Positions 25,455 to 36,959 of a DNA stretch of 64,000 bases are shown piece by piece. Source of the stretch: Streptomyces huiliensis. Its GTDB lineage: Bacteria; Actinomycetota; Actinomycetes; Streptomycetales; Streptomycetaceae. Each line of letters opens with the position of its first letter. The first letter of the stretch is position 1. The notes under the pieces are model-generated. The model had not been told where the DNA came from, did no database searches, and worked only from the letters and a program-made list of their open reading frames with translations. The stretch spans positions 1-64,000 of the forward strand of contig NZ_JAIQLH010000006.1 of assembly GCF_020037025.1 (NCBI RefSeq). The letters are read 5' to 3'. Made by a program: the position numbers and the translations under genes.

Positions 25455-25642
25455 GGTGCCCCGGTCCCTGCCCCAGAGGGGGCACCCCCATTTCACCGTT
25501 TCTTGCGGGGGCAAGCCCCCGCCCCCCCGGCCGGGCAATTCAGCCCGTCCGGCGCTTGAGGACGAGCGGCGAAGCCGCGATAAGCGGGGTCTGGGGCGCA
25601 GCCCCAGGAATCGGCGAAGGGGAGGGACTGGGGCACCCCACC
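25455..25642. repeat. Dispersed palindromic repeat, copy C
   Basis: It fills the convergent gap between the small membrane protein and the glycosyltransferase. The right arm is complete and begins CAGCCCGTCCGGCGCTTGAG (25541-25560). The left arm keeps its outer hairpin (GGGGGCAAGCCCCC) but has lost the inner part of the core. It matches copy B almost exactly from GAGCGGCGAAGCCGCG to the end. Confidence 0.8.
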
Positions 25643-25650
25643 CGAAGCGG

Positions 25651-27672
25651 CTACCGCCGCTTCAACCGCCCCCGCACCCCCTTCAGCAACTCCACCCGCC
25701 CAGTCCGAATCACCAGCACATCCCGCCCCTCAACCACCTTCGCGTACCAAGGCAACCCGAACCGCTGCCACTTCGCGGCAGCAAGCCGCGCCCGCGGCGG
25801 CACAGGAACGGTCCACTCCCCGGCCCCGGCCGAGAGCCGCAGCTCGAAGCGCCACTCCCCCGGCGCGGCGGCGCAGTCGTACCGCACGGAGAAAGCGCCG
25901 TCCGATTCCGGCACGACAGGCGCCGAGCGCACGGCGCCGGTCGACACCTCGGTGGCCCGCAACACCAAAGCGCCGGAAGGCCAGCCGGAAAGAGTGCAAC
26001 GGCCGGTCACGGACAGGGTGGCCGGGCCCTCCGAGGCCCAGTCCGCCCCCTCCACACCCAAGTGCGGCAGCACACGATGCCGCGTCTCCCCCACATCAAG
26101 CGAGAGGTTCCGGTACGGCTTCGTGGTGAACAGAGCGGCCGCCGTCCCCTCCCCCGTCACCACCGTCACCGTCTCGTCGGTCACGGACGACGCGCGGCGG
26201 CTCCCGAGCCGCGCCTCCTTGGTGACGCCCCGGGCGTCGACCGCGAGGGTGAAGTCCCACAGGCCCGGGCCCAGCGGCGCCCCGCCGGCCGCCGTGGCGA
26301 GGTCCACGGTCACGTCGAAGCCCGCATCCGGGTAGCGGAACTGCCCGCCGTCCTCGTCCGCGCCCAAGTCCGGCGTGGGAACGCGCCGCACGGGAAGCCG
26401 GTGCTCGACGGAACCGCCCCGCTTGCGCAGCAGCAGCTCGACGTCCGCCTCGCCGGATATTCGGTGCACGTACGCGTGCCCGGCCAGCCGCAGCGAACCG
26501 CCGTCCAGCTCGGCGGTCTCCAGGAAGTGGCGGACGCGCAGCTCGGACGTGATGTCGTAGCAGTCGTCGGGGATGTTGAGCGTGGAGTCGCGGAAGTAGG
26601 GGTACTCCGCGTACGCGCGCCCGTCCTCGGTGACGATGTCGGGCCCCTGGGCGGCGGAGGCGGCCAGGGTGGTGATGCCGTAGCTGGCGGCGCCCCGGTC
26701 CAGCTCCCAGCGGACCACGGTGAGGAGCTCGTCGAGCAGCCCCTCCCGGATGAGGTGGCAGCGCAGCCGGACCATGGCGGGCAGCCGGGCGGCCAGGCCC
26801 TCGTGGTAGTACGGCTCGATGAGCTCGCCCAGTTCCTTGAGGAGCTTGTCCTGGGTGTCGCGGTAGGGCTCGCGGCACAGCTGGAGGACGGCGTCGCGCA
26901 GCTCTACCGCGAAGTGACGGTGCATCAGGACGTCACGCTGGTCGCCCGGTTCGGTGTGCCGGGCGACCAGTTCGGTCATCATCCGGAACAGGTCCATGCG
27001 CATCCGGGTGCCGTGCGGCTGCGCGGTGATGTTGTTGCCGTCCTCGCGGGCCACCCAGTACAGGCAGTCGTAGTCGGCGACGACGGAGATCGCGGCGGCC
27101 TCCAGGTAGGCGGTCGCGGTGAACGGCTGGTCCTCGCCGATCGACAGGCCGGTCTCGAACCGCAGCCCGAGCCGGTCGATGAGCGCGCGCCGGAACAGCT
27201 TCATCGGGTTGAGCGTCCAGTAGACGCGGGACGAGAACACGTCGGTCTTCGGCTGGTTCCGGCCGAACATGGACGAGGGCGCCCGGCGCCCGCCCTCGCC
27301 GACGATCCGGCCGAGGACGACGTCGGAGCCGTTCTTGTCGGCGGCGGCGACCATGCGCTCCAGGGCCTCGGGCCCGAGGTGGTCGTCGGCGTCCAGGAAG
27401 AAGACGTGCCGGCCGGTGGCCCGGTCCAGGCCGAGGTTGCGCGGGCCGGCGGGGCCGCCCGAGTTCTCCTGGTGGATCACGCGCATGCAGGGCGCCCCGG
27501 CCGCGAGCCGGTCCAGCTCGGCGGCGGTGCCGTCGGTGGAGCCGTCGTTCACGACGATCAGCTCGATCCGGTCGGCCCCGAGGGTCTGGTCGAGCACGGA
27601 CGTGACACTGCGGGTCACGTACGGCATGGCGTTGTACGAGGCGATGATGACCGTGACGTCCGGGCCGGGCAT
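25651..27672 (-). CDS. Family 2 glycosyltransferase with large C-terminal extension
   Basis: A 673-residue protein. The N-terminal GT-A domain begins VTVIIASYNAMPYVTRSVTS and contains VVNDGSTDGT and the metal-binding FFLDADDH (about residue 95). A long second part holds a mixed region and a C-terminal beta-rich stretch. Similar streptomycete proteins are thought to build wall polymers (TagF-like or teichoic-acid type). ATG at 27672 gives a conventional start; longer readings run into the decamer repeats. It is divergent from the sugar ABC importer. Confidence 0.88.
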   Translation of the reverse strand: MPGPDVTVIIASYNAMPYVTRSVTSVLDQTLGADRIELIVVNDGSTDGTAAELDRLAAGAPCMRVIHQENSGGPAGPRNLGLDRATGRHVFFLDADDHLGPEALERMVAAADKNGSDVVLGRIVGEGGRRAPSSMFGRNQPKTDVFSSRVYWTLNPMKLFRRALIDRLGLRFETGLSIGEDQPFTATAYLEAAAISVVADYDCLYWVAREDGNNITAQPHGTRMRMDLFRMMTELVARHTEPGDQRDVLMHRHFAVELRDAVLQLCREPYRDTQDKLLKELGELIEPYYHEGLAARLPAMVRLRCHLIREGLLDELLTVVRWELDRGAASYGITTLAASAAQGPDIVTEDGRAYAEYPYFRDSTLNIPDDCYDITSELRVRHFLETAELDGGSLRLAGHAYVHRISGEADVELLLRKRGGSVEHRLPVRRVPTPDLGADEDGGQFRYPDAGFDVTVDLATAAGGAPLGPGLWDFTLAVDARGVTKEARLGSRRASSVTDETVTVVTGEGTAAALFTTKPYRNLSLDVGETRHRVLPHLGVEGADWASEGPATLSVTGRCTLSGWPSGALVLRATEVSTGAVRSAPVVPESDGAFSVRYDCAAAPGEWRFELRLSAGAGEWTVPVPPRARLAAAKWQRFGLPWYAKVVEGRDVLVIRTGRVELLKGVRGRLKRR

Positions 27673-27990
27673 GGGTGCGCGCTCCGTTCCTGCGGTCGGG
27701 GCGTGGCTCCCGGCCGGGGGTGGGCTGGTCGGTGCCGGCCGGGTCCCCGGCGCGGGCCATTTCAGGGTATACGAGGGTGATATCCCGAACGACTGTCCGA
27801 AAATCGACCGCCGCCGCCTTGCGGCAGGGCCGCTTCCGTGGCCGGAACGATCGACATGCCGGTGCAACACCCCTGTCGTGATCGCGCCGCATCGTTGATC
27901 GTTGACCTGTCGGGCCGCCACCCGGCCCCGCCCACCGGGAATCCGGCGCCTCCGGCGACGACCACCGGCCCGCGAGCCCGCTCGTTGACC
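27673..27990. other. Promoter region of the glycosyltransferase
   Basis: Non-coding. It contains an AT-richer stretch near 27765-27815 (GGGTATACGAGGGTGATATC, then GTCCGAAAATCGACC) where promoters could lie, then sequence of normal composition leading into the decamer arrays. No hexamer pair can be named with confidence. Confidence 0.4.
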
Positions 27991-28120
27991 ACCCGGAGGA
28001 CCACGGAGGACCACGGAGGACCACGGAGGACCACGGAGGACCACGGAGGACCACGGAGGACCACGGAGGACCACGGAGGACCACGGAGGACCACGGAGGA
28101 CCACGGAGGACCACGGAAGA
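27991..28120. repeat. Decamer array 1: (CCACGGAGGA), 13 units, 11 exact
   Basis: Eleven perfect copies of CCACGGAGGA occupy 28001-28110, with degenerate units at 27991 (ACCCGGAGGA) and 28111 (CCACGGAAGA). The 10-bp period places each unit on the same DNA face. Because 10 is not a multiple of 3, the open frames through it on both strands read every phase and are not evidence of coding. Confidence 0.97.
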
Positions 28121-28130
28121 CCGCGCGCAC

Positions 28131-28260
28131 CAGTACGTCGCAGCACGTCGCAGCACGTCGCAGCACGTCGCAGCACGTCGCAGCACGTCGCAGCACGTCG
28201 CAGCACGTCGCAGCACGTCGCAGCACGTCGCAGCACGTCGAAGCACGTCGAAGCACGCCA
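28131..28260. repeat. Decamer array 2: (CAGCACGTCG), 13 units, 10 exact
   Basis: Ten perfect copies of CAGCACGTCG occupy 28141-28240. Degenerate units flank them at 28131 (CAGTACGTCG), 28241 and 28251 (AAGCACG...). It follows array 1 after one unrelated decamer (28121-28130), so both arrays share the same 10-bp register over 270 bp. It ends 34 bases before the ABC-importer start codon. Confidence 0.97.
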
Positions 28261-28294
28261 CAGCACAGCCGACGCACCCAAGGGGGACAGCACC

Positions 28295-29557
28295 ATGCCG
28301 ATCACCCGCAGACGACTCCTCACCGCCGGCGGCGGCCTCGCGCTCGCCGGCGCGACCGCCGCCGCCTGCGGCTCCAACACCGGGCGCGGAGGCGGCGGTT
28401 CCGGCGGCAGCCTGTCGCACTGGTACCACCAGTACGGGGAGCCGGGTACCGAGCAGGCCGTCCGGCGCTACGCCGCCGCGTACAAGAAGACCCGGATCTC
28501 CGTCCAGTGGCGCCCGGGCGGCAACTTCGACCAGCAGACCGCCGCCGCCCTGCTCTCCGGCTCCGGCCCGGACGTGTTCGAGGTCAACGGCCCGACCCTC
28601 GACCAGATCCTCGGCGGGCAGGTCGTCGACCTCACCGACCTCCTCAAGGACGTCAAGGACGACTTCCAGCAGGCCGTCCTGGCGCCCAAGACCCACGACG
28701 GCCGGATCTGGGGCATCCCCCAGACCGTCGACACCCAGCTCCTCTACTACCGCAAGAGCCTCCTCGACAAGGCGGGCGTGCGCCCCCCGCGCACGCTCGA
28801 CGAGCTCGTCGACGCCGCCCGCCGGCTCACCGACCGCCGGACCAAGGGCCTCTTCCTCGGCAACGACGGTGGCGCGGGCGTCCTCGGCGCGACCCCGCTG
28901 CACGCCGCCGGCCTCTCCCCCGTCACCGCCGACGGCAAGGTCGGCTTCGACGACCCGGCCGCCGCCCGTACCCTCGCCAAGATCCGCAAGCTGTACGAGG
29001 ACAAGGCGCTGCTGCTGGGCGCGCCCGCCGACTGGTCCGACCCGTCCGCCTTCGTCCAGGGCCTCACCGCCATGCAGTGGTCCGGGCTCTGGGCGCTGCC
29101 GCAGATCACCAAGGCGCTCGGCGACGACGTGGGGGTGCTGCCGTTCCCCGCCGACGGCCCGGCGGGGAAGCCCGCGGTCCCGGTCGGCGCGTACGCGGCG
29201 GCGGTCAGCGCGCGGAGCGACCGGAAGGCGGAGGCCAAGGCGTACGTCCGCTGGCTGTGGGTCGAACAGACCGGCTATCAGGAGGACTTCGCGCTCTCCT
29301 ACGGCCTGCATCTCCCGGCCCGCACCTCCCTCGCCCGGAAGGCGGACCGGCTCCGGCAGGGGCCCGCCGCCGAGGCGTCCCGGTTCGCGGCCGAGCACGG
29401 CCACGCCGACCCGCTGCTGTGGACGGTCGCGAGCAAGGTCGCCTACCAGGACGCGCTGAGCCGGATCATCAAGGACGGCGCCGATCCGGAGGGGCAGCTG
29501 AAGGCGGTGGTGCGGACGACGGAGGCGGAGCTCGCGCGCGTCCGGAAGAGGTCCTGA
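28295..29557 (+). CDS. Sugar ABC transporter substrate-binding lipoprotein
   Basis: A 420-residue protein. The N-terminus TRRRLLTAGGGLALAGATAAAC has a twin-arginine pair and a lipobox ending at C25, so it is probably Tat-exported and lipid-anchored. A glycine/serine linker follows, then a family 1 extracellular solute-binding fold (SHWYHQYGEPGTEQAVRRYAAAYKK; GSGPDVFEVNGP). GGGGG lies before the ATG. It is the first gene of a three-gene importer without an ATPase; such systems use the shared MsiK ATPase in streptomycetes. Confidence 0.93.
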   Translation: MPITRRRLLTAGGGLALAGATAAACGSNTGRGGGGSGGSLSHWYHQYGEPGTEQAVRRYAAAYKKTRISVQWRPGGNFDQQTAAALLSGSGPDVFEVNGPTLDQILGGQVVDLTDLLKDVKDDFQQAVLAPKTHDGRIWGIPQTVDTQLLYYRKSLLDKAGVRPPRTLDELVDAARRLTDRRTKGLFLGNDGGAGVLGATPLHAAGLSPVTADGKVGFDDPAAARTLAKIRKLYEDKALLLGAPADWSDPSAFVQGLTAMQWSGLWALPQITKALGDDVGVLPFPADGPAGKPAVPVGAYAAAVSARSDRKAEAKAYVRWLWVEQTGYQEDFALSYGLHLPARTSLARKADRLRQGPAAEASRFAAEHGHADPLLWTVASKVAYQDALSRIIKDGADPEGQLKAVVRTTEAELARVRKRS

Positions 29558-30499
29558 ATGCCGCCGGCCGCGCTCCGTCCCCTCACCTCGAATACCACCC
29601 GCCGGCAGCGGAACCGTACCCTCTGGTTCTGGGTCTTCGTCGGCCCCTTCGCCGTCGGCCTGGCCCTGTTCACCTACGTCCCGCTCGGCTGGAGCGTCTT
29701 CCTCAGCTTCTTCGACGCGCACAACACGGTCACGCCCACCGACTTCACCGGCTTCGGCAACTACCGCCGGATCCTGTCCGACCCGGAGTTCCGCTCCTCC
29801 CTCACCACCTTCGCGGTCTTCACCGCGATCATCGTCCCCGCCACCTTCGCGCTCTCCCTCGCGCTGGCGCTGGCGGTCAACCGGCTGCGGTGGGCACAGG
29901 CGTTCTTCCGCTCGGTCTTCTTCCTGCCGACCGCCTGCTCCTACGTGGTCGCCGCCCTCGTCTGGAAGATGTCGATCTTCAACGGGGTGCGCTTCGGGCT
30001 GGCCAACACCGTCCTCGGCTGGTTCGGCGCCGAGCCCGTCGCCTGGTTGGCGACCACCCAGCCACCCTGGTACTGGCTGGTCATCGGCACGGTACGGCTC
30101 TGGCTCCAGACCGGCTTCTACATGATCCTGTTCCTGGCCGGGCTGCAGCGCATCCCCGTCCGGCTGTACGAGGCGGCGGCGCTCGACGGGGCCCGCCCCG
30201 GCTGGCAGACCTTCCGCCACATCACGTTCCCCGCGCTGCGCGCCACCTCGGTGGCGGTGGCGCTGCTGCTCGTCATCAACGCCTTCCAGGCGTTCGACGA
30301 GTTCTTCAACCTGCTGTCGGACGCGCGCGGCTACCCGCCGTACGCCCGGCCGCCGCTGGTCTACCTGTACTACACCGCGCTCGGCCAGGGGCAGGACCTG
30401 GGCCTGGGCAGCGCGGGGGCGGTCGTGCTGGCGCTGGTGATCGCGGTGGTGACGGTCGTCCAGGCACGCTGGTCCGGCCTCGGCCGGAAGGAGGAGTGA
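29558..30499 (+). CDS. Sugar ABC transporter permease (MalF-like)
   Basis: A 313-residue inner-membrane protein with six helices. The EAA loop reads YEAAALDGARPGWQTFRHITFPALR. It starts one base after the stop of the binding-protein gene, implying tight coupling. It would form the channel with the next permease for uptake of an unknown sugar. Confidence 0.94.
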   Translation: MPPAALRPLTSNTTRRQRNRTLWFWVFVGPFAVGLALFTYVPLGWSVFLSFFDAHNTVTPTDFTGFGNYRRILSDPEFRSSLTTFAVFTAIIVPATFALSLALALAVNRLRWAQAFFRSVFFLPTACSYVVAALVWKMSIFNGVRFGLANTVLGWFGAEPVAWLATTQPPWYWLVIGTVRLWLQTGFYMILFLAGLQRIPVRLYEAAALDGARPGWQTFRHITFPALRATSVAVALLLVINAFQAFDEFFNLLSDARGYPPYARPPLVYLYYTALGQGQDLGLGSAGAVVLALVIAVVTVVQARWSGLGRKEE

Positions 30500-30503
30500 C
30501 ACC

Positions 30504-31376
30504 GTGACCCCGTCCCGGAAGAGGTCCACTGAAAACCCCGCGCACGACGCGCTCGCCCGCGCCGGCCGCGCCCTCCGGCTGGTCCTGCTCATCGCGCTGG
30601 CCGCGCTGTTCCTGATCCCCTTCTACCTGCTGCTGCGCAACGGGCTCGCCGCCGAGAGCGACATCACCGCCGCCGACTGGACCTTCTTCCCCCGCGAGCT
30701 GCACTGGTCGAACGTCCGCGAGCTGTTCGACGACCCGGACGTGCCGATGGCGCACGCGCTCCTCAACTCCACGCTGATCGCCGTCGCCACGACCGCCGGC
30801 ACCCTCGTCCTCGCCTCACTCGCCGGCTACGGCCTGGCCCGCATCCCGTACCGGCACGCGAACGCCGTCTTCTACGCGATCCTGGGCACCCTGATGGTCC
30901 CCGCGGCCGTCACCTTCGTGCCCTCGTTCGTGCTGGTGTCGTCGCTGGGCTGGGTCTCCACGCTGCGCGGCCTGATCGTGCCCACCCTGTTCAGCGCCTT
31001 CGCGTGCTTCGTCTTCCGGCAGTACTTCCTGGGGTTTCCAAGGGAGTTGGAGGACGCGGCGCAGGTGGACGGGCTGGGGTACTGGCGGACGTACTGGCGC
31101 GTCGTCGTCCCCAACTCGCTGCCGGTCTTCGCCGCCGTCGGCACGATCGTCTTCATCGGCGCCTGGAACGCCTTCCTGTGGCCCCTGGTCATCGGCCAGG
31201 ACCGGGACGCGTGGACGGTCCAGGTGGCGCTGTCGGCGTTCAGCACCGCGCAGACGGTCAACCTGCACGAGCTGTTCGTCGCGGCGGCCGTCTCGATCGT
31301 TCCGCTGCTGGTGGTGTTCCTGTTCCTCCAGCGGTACATCGTGGCGGGCGTCGAGCGTTCGGGGATCGACGACTGA
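30504..31376 (+). CDS. Sugar ABC transporter permease (MalG-like)
   Basis: A 290-residue protein with six helices and the EAA loop LEDAAQVDGLGYWRTYWRVVVPNSLP. It pairs with the preceding permease, 4 bases upstream. No ATPase or regulator gene follows, and the next 220 bases hold no gene. The operon has no sugar hydrolase or LacI-type regulator attached, so the substrate is open. Confidence 0.94.
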   Translation: MTPSRKRSTENPAHDALARAGRALRLVLLIALAALFLIPFYLLLRNGLAAESDITAADWTFFPRELHWSNVRELFDDPDVPMAHALLNSTLIAVATTAGTLVLASLAGYGLARIPYRHANAVFYAILGTLMVPAAVTFVPSFVLVSSLGWVSTLRGLIVPTLFSAFACFVFRQYFLGFPRELEDAAQVDGLGYWRTYWRVVVPNSLPVFAAVGTIVFIGAWNAFLWPLVIGQDRDAWTVQVALSAFSTAQTVNLHELFVAAAVSIVPLLVVFLFLQRYIVAGVERSGIDD

Positions 31377-31596
31377 GGCGACTGGGCCGTCCCCGACGGG
31401 TCTGCTGCCGGTTCCGTCACGCTTGAGCACCGCCCCGGCCCATTGGGGTGACGGGGGGTGTGCGGAGGTGCGGCAGGGTCTGCTCGCGCGCCAGTGCTCC
31501 GCGGCCAGGCGACGCATGAATCTGGCCAAGTGGCCGGTTGCTCTGCCCTAATGGCTCCACCGTGAACAACGGTTCCGAACTGTCACTGGAGGCATC
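31377..31596. other. Intergenic region before the secreted protein
   Basis: Non-coding. A ribosome-binding site, GGAGG, lies at 31588-31592 for the following gene. No terminator hairpin with a T-run or clear promoter is seen. Confidence 0.4.
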
Positions 31597-32124
31597 GTGT
31601 TCGCTGACGCACGCGCCCGGATATGCGGCACCGCCCTCGCGCTCACACTCGCGAGCAGCGGTCTCCTCGTCCCCTCGACAGCCCGTGCCGCTGTCGGAGA
31701 CCTGGTCTGCCAGGGGACGCAGAGGACCACCTTCGATCCGCCGCTGACCAACGCCACCACGACCACCGACGTGACAATCCGCGAAACGTGGACCACCTGC
31801 GCGGACCCGGCCGGCATCACGTCCGGCCACGGCTCCCTCCGGGTGACCGTCCCCTCGTCGTGCCAGTCCCTCGGCTTCGGACCGCCGTCCACCGTGGAGT
31901 ACAGGTGGAACAACGGCCGGAAGTCCACCGTGCACTGGACCAGTGTCGTGGTGACGAGACTGACGAGCACCAGCGAGGTGGTCAAGACGGGAGCGGTCAC
32001 CGACGGGTACGGCCGGAACGACACGGCCACCGAGACGATCACCCTGCTCAACCCGAACCCCCTGGCCTGCGCGGGACCGGGCGTGCCCAGCGTGGAGGGG
32101 GTCAGCACGCTCACGTTCCAGTGA
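31597..32124 (+). CDS. Secreted hypothetical protein
   Basis: A 175-residue protein. A Sec signal (TALALTLASSGLLVPSTARAA, about residues 12-32) precedes a mature part of about 143 residues with four cysteines, rich in threonine and valine and likely beta-sandwich. I recognise no family. GTG start with GGAGG upstream. Monocistronic, by its gaps on both sides. Confidence 0.8.
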   Translation: MFADARARICGTALALTLASSGLLVPSTARAAVGDLVCQGTQRTTFDPPLTNATTTTDVTIRETWTTCADPAGITSGHGSLRVTVPSSCQSLGFGPPSTVEYRWNNGRKSTVHWTSVVVTRLTSTSEVVKTGAVTDGYGRNDTATETITLLNPNPLACAGPGVPSVEGVSTLTFQ

Positions 32125-32185
32125 CCGTGCGCGTCGCACCGCGGAGCGTGTCCGGCGGCGTGCCGGGAGCGTCGGTTCACCGGAC

Positions 32186-32230
32186 ACGCTCAAGACGGCC
32201 ACGCTCAAGACGGCCACGCTCAAGGCGGCC
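32186..32230. repeat. 15-bp tandem repeat, three units
   Basis: ACGCTCAAGACGGCC occurs twice exactly (32186-32200, 32201-32215), then once with one change (32216-32230). It lies between the secreted protein and the convergent ArsR-like gene. Confidence 0.85.
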
Positions 32231-32284
32231 ACGGAAGCGAGAAGCGCCCACCGCGTGGGCAGCCGGGCCCCGGCCGGCACCGGG

Positions 32285-33307
32285 CTACACGGCCCAGGGC
32301 GACCGCTCCTGGAACGCCGGCCGGTCCCGGCGCGGCTGCGGCCGGTGGCCGCCGCGCAGCAGGGCCGCGCCGAGCGGCGTGAGGGTGTGCAGGACGGCGC
32401 TGCCGTGCCGCAGTGTGAGCACCAGGCCGGCCTCGCGCAGGACGCCCGCGTGCTGGCTGGCCGAGGCGGCCGACACCCCGACGCGGCGGGCGAGTTCGCT
32501 GGTGGTGCAGCCGCCGCCGATGGAGCCGAGCACCGCCGACCGGGTCTGCCCCACCAGCTTGCCCAGCGAGCGCGGCGCGTCCTGCACCGGCGGCGCGGAC
32601 TCCGCGCAGTGCCGGGCCGGGTAGACGAGGACGGGCGCCAGGTCCGGGTTCCGCAGGGTGACGGGGTTGCCGCGGCAGAAGAAGGACGGCACCAGCAGCA
32701 GGCCGCGCCCGTCGAGGTGCAGCTCACGGTCGACCGGGTAGTCGCACTCCAGCACGGGCGCGTGCCAGCGCATCGTGGGCGGCAGCGAGGACAGCAGGGC
32801 GTCCGCCCCGCCGTCGAGGAGGGCCCGGCCGCGTACGGCGCGGTCGGCCTCGATCCGCGCCTGGATGTGCGCCCAGTACGGTGCGATGGCCGCCTCGTGG
32901 TAGTCGTGCAGGGCGCTGATCAGTTTGCCGAACGCCCGGGCGTCGCCCTCGGCCAGCGATCGTATCCAAGCGGGCAGGGTGCGGACGGTGGACAGCCGGC
33001 CCAGCTCGTCGTGGATCCGCTCGGCCGGAGTCGCGCGCAGCGCCTCCACGCCGGTCTCCAGTCCGAGTACGCCTTCGGCCGGTGTCAGGAAGTCCGGGAA
33101 ATAGCCCCGGGGCGGAACCAGCGGGGCCAGCAGCCGAGTTTCACTATTCAACCGAGCACGGGTTTCGGTGCGCCAATCGCCGTAGATCGACTCGCCTTGT
33201 TTGTCCCGCAGCCGGTGCAAGCTCAATACGGTTTCCCAGAGCACGTCCGGGTCGCCGGCCAGGCGCAACCGGGCCAGATCGAGTCCAGTGAAATGGACAC
33301 GCAGCAC
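32285..33307 (-). CDS. ArsR-like winged-helix regulator with N-terminal DUF5937-type domain
   Basis: A 340-residue protein. The N-terminal two thirds (from VLRVHFTGLDLARLRLAG) is a conserved non-DNA-binding domain. The C-terminal winged helix reads LGSIGGGCTTSELARRVGVSAASASQHAGVLREAGLVLTLRHGSAVLHTLTPLG. This layout, with the HTH at the C-terminus, is typical of a streptomycete family whose targets are unknown. I used GTG at 33307, preceded by GGGGG; the frame stays open 18 codons further upstream. Confidence 0.85.
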   Translation of the reverse strand: MLRVHFTGLDLARLRLAGDPDVLWETVLSLHRLRDKQGESIYGDWRTETRARLNSETRLLAPLVPPRGYFPDFLTPAEGVLGLETGVEALRATPAERIHDELGRLSTVRTLPAWIRSLAEGDARAFGKLISALHDYHEAAIAPYWAHIQARIEADRAVRGRALLDGGADALLSSLPPTMRWHAPVLECDYPVDRELHLDGRGLLLVPSFFCRGNPVTLRNPDLAPVLVYPARHCAESAPPVQDAPRSLGKLVGQTRSAVLGSIGGGCTTSELARRVGVSAASASQHAGVLREAGLVLTLRHGSAVLHTLTPLGAALLRGGHRPQPRRDRPAFQERSPWAV

Positions 33308-33511
33308 CAAACCCCCACATGAGACATCCGCCGTCACCCCCCGCCCACTGAGTATGCACACCGATACGTGCTGTTACCACGCCCTTTTGGCCACAGTTGA
33401 AAGGACTCGCGGCGAACACCCCCGGAGCGAAATCCTATTCACGCACTCAGGGCCGCCCCAGCTCGTTCCCGTGGGGGGTGGCGAGCGAAAAAGCGGTCGC
33501 TGAGTATGCGA
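33308..33511. other. Intergenic region, first half
   Basis: Non-coding upstream of the ArsR-like gene; its promoter should lie within about 33310-33420, where ACACCGATACG and neighbouring AT-richer bases occur. No confident -10 or -35 was found. Confidence 0.35.
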
Positions 33512-33541
33512 GTTGCCGCCCGAGCCGATGCGGGCGGCAAC
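33512..33541. terminator. Hairpin GTTGCCGCCCG/CGGGCGGCAAC
   Basis: Perfect 11-bp stem (33512-33522 with 33531-33541) and an 8-base loop. No T-run. It lies between the ArsR-like promoter and the ppdK 3' end and could be a terminator or a small structured RNA element. Confidence 0.45.
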
Positions 33542-33563
33542 AACTCCCGGTGGGGGAGTAAAC

Positions 33564-33597
33564 GAGGGGCGGCGCTCCCGCACGAGCGCCGCCCCTC
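33564..33597. terminator. Strong GC hairpin, 14-bp stem
   Basis: GAGGGGCGGCGCTC (33564-33577) pairs perfectly with GAGCGCCGCCCCTC (33584-33597) around a 6-base loop. This is very stable and resembles the T-less terminators of streptomycetes. Confidence 0.55.
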
Positions 33598-33748
33598 CGC
33601 CGTGCTCCGGGCTCCCGGGCGGGCCCGCGGGACACGCGCTGTCACATGCCGGTTCCGCTGCGATGATCTTCCGGTGGACGCCGCGTTACGCCCGGGTTAA
33701 CCACGTACCGGACACGCCGCACCGCTCGTCGATCCGTTCACGGCAAGC

Positions 33749-33784
33749 GGAAGGGGCGGCCCCGTGCGCGAGACCGCCCCTTCC
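33749..33784 (-). terminator. Probable ppdK terminator hairpin
   Basis: GGAAGGGGCGG (33749-33759) pairs perfectly with CCGCCCCTTCC (33774-33784). It lies 74 bases beyond the ppdK stop on the minus strand. Confidence 0.6.
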
Positions 33785-33857
33785 CGGTACCGGAGCCGCG
33801 GCAGGTCTGAGGGTCGAGGTCATCCCATCAGCGGCTCCGGAGTTCATCCGGCCCGTG

Positions 33858-36575
<2,718 letters not shown>

Positions 36576-36859
36576 GGAACTCGACTCCTTCACTGGACCT
36601 CCCGGGGAAAAGCGCTGCCGCAGTGGGGAGGGTTGCCCTGACGGCGGGGAGCGTACCCAGATCGAAGGCGTCTGAGGAGGTCTACTCCAACGACATGAGG
36701 CCGTAACCGCCCGTCTGCCAGCAGATCGAAAGTCGCCTGCCCGGCCGGGGTTTACGGATGATCCCTTCACATCTTGAACGCGATGTCATGGTGGAGTGAC
36801 GAGACGACACGCTGTGTCGAGATTTCGGCCATTCGGCCGTCACTTCCTGAAGCCAGAGT
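36576..36859. other. Upstream region of ppdK
   Basis: Non-coding leader and promoter region. It includes AAGGAG for ppdK and small repeats (GACACGCTGTGTC near 36807). No gene is supported. Confidence 0.45.
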
Positions 36860-36880
36860 GGGTGGCACTGAGTGCCACCC
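36860..36880. promoter_or_regulatory. Perfect palindrome upstream of ppdK
   Basis: GGGTGGCACT (36860-36869) and AGTGCCACCC (36871-36880) are exact complements around a single G. Such symmetry suits a dimeric regulator; it lies 285 bases upstream of the ppdK start and could also be a hairpin. Confidence 0.5.
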
Positions 36881-36959
36881 TTAGGAAGATGCACGCCCTG
36901 ATTTCGCGCTCATGTGAGCGCACCCCCTATCAGAGGTGGCGAGAATCACGCCGTAGTAC

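Noticed and set aside
27991..28260. CRISPR array
   Set aside because: The 10-bp units are contiguous, with no unique spacers, and no cas genes are present.
25651..28380. Longer reading of the glycosyltransferase including repeat-encoded N-terminus
   Set aside because: The extra 236 codons are repeats (CCDVLRRAAT, WSSVVLRGPP) that arise from the decamer arrays; the GT2 fold starts at 27672.
27838..30507. Very long open frame on the plus strand through the decamer arrays and the ABC genes
   Set aside because: It runs opposite in frame to the true binding-protein and permease genes, and 10-bp repeats stay open in all phases. It has no proper start or codon bias of its own.
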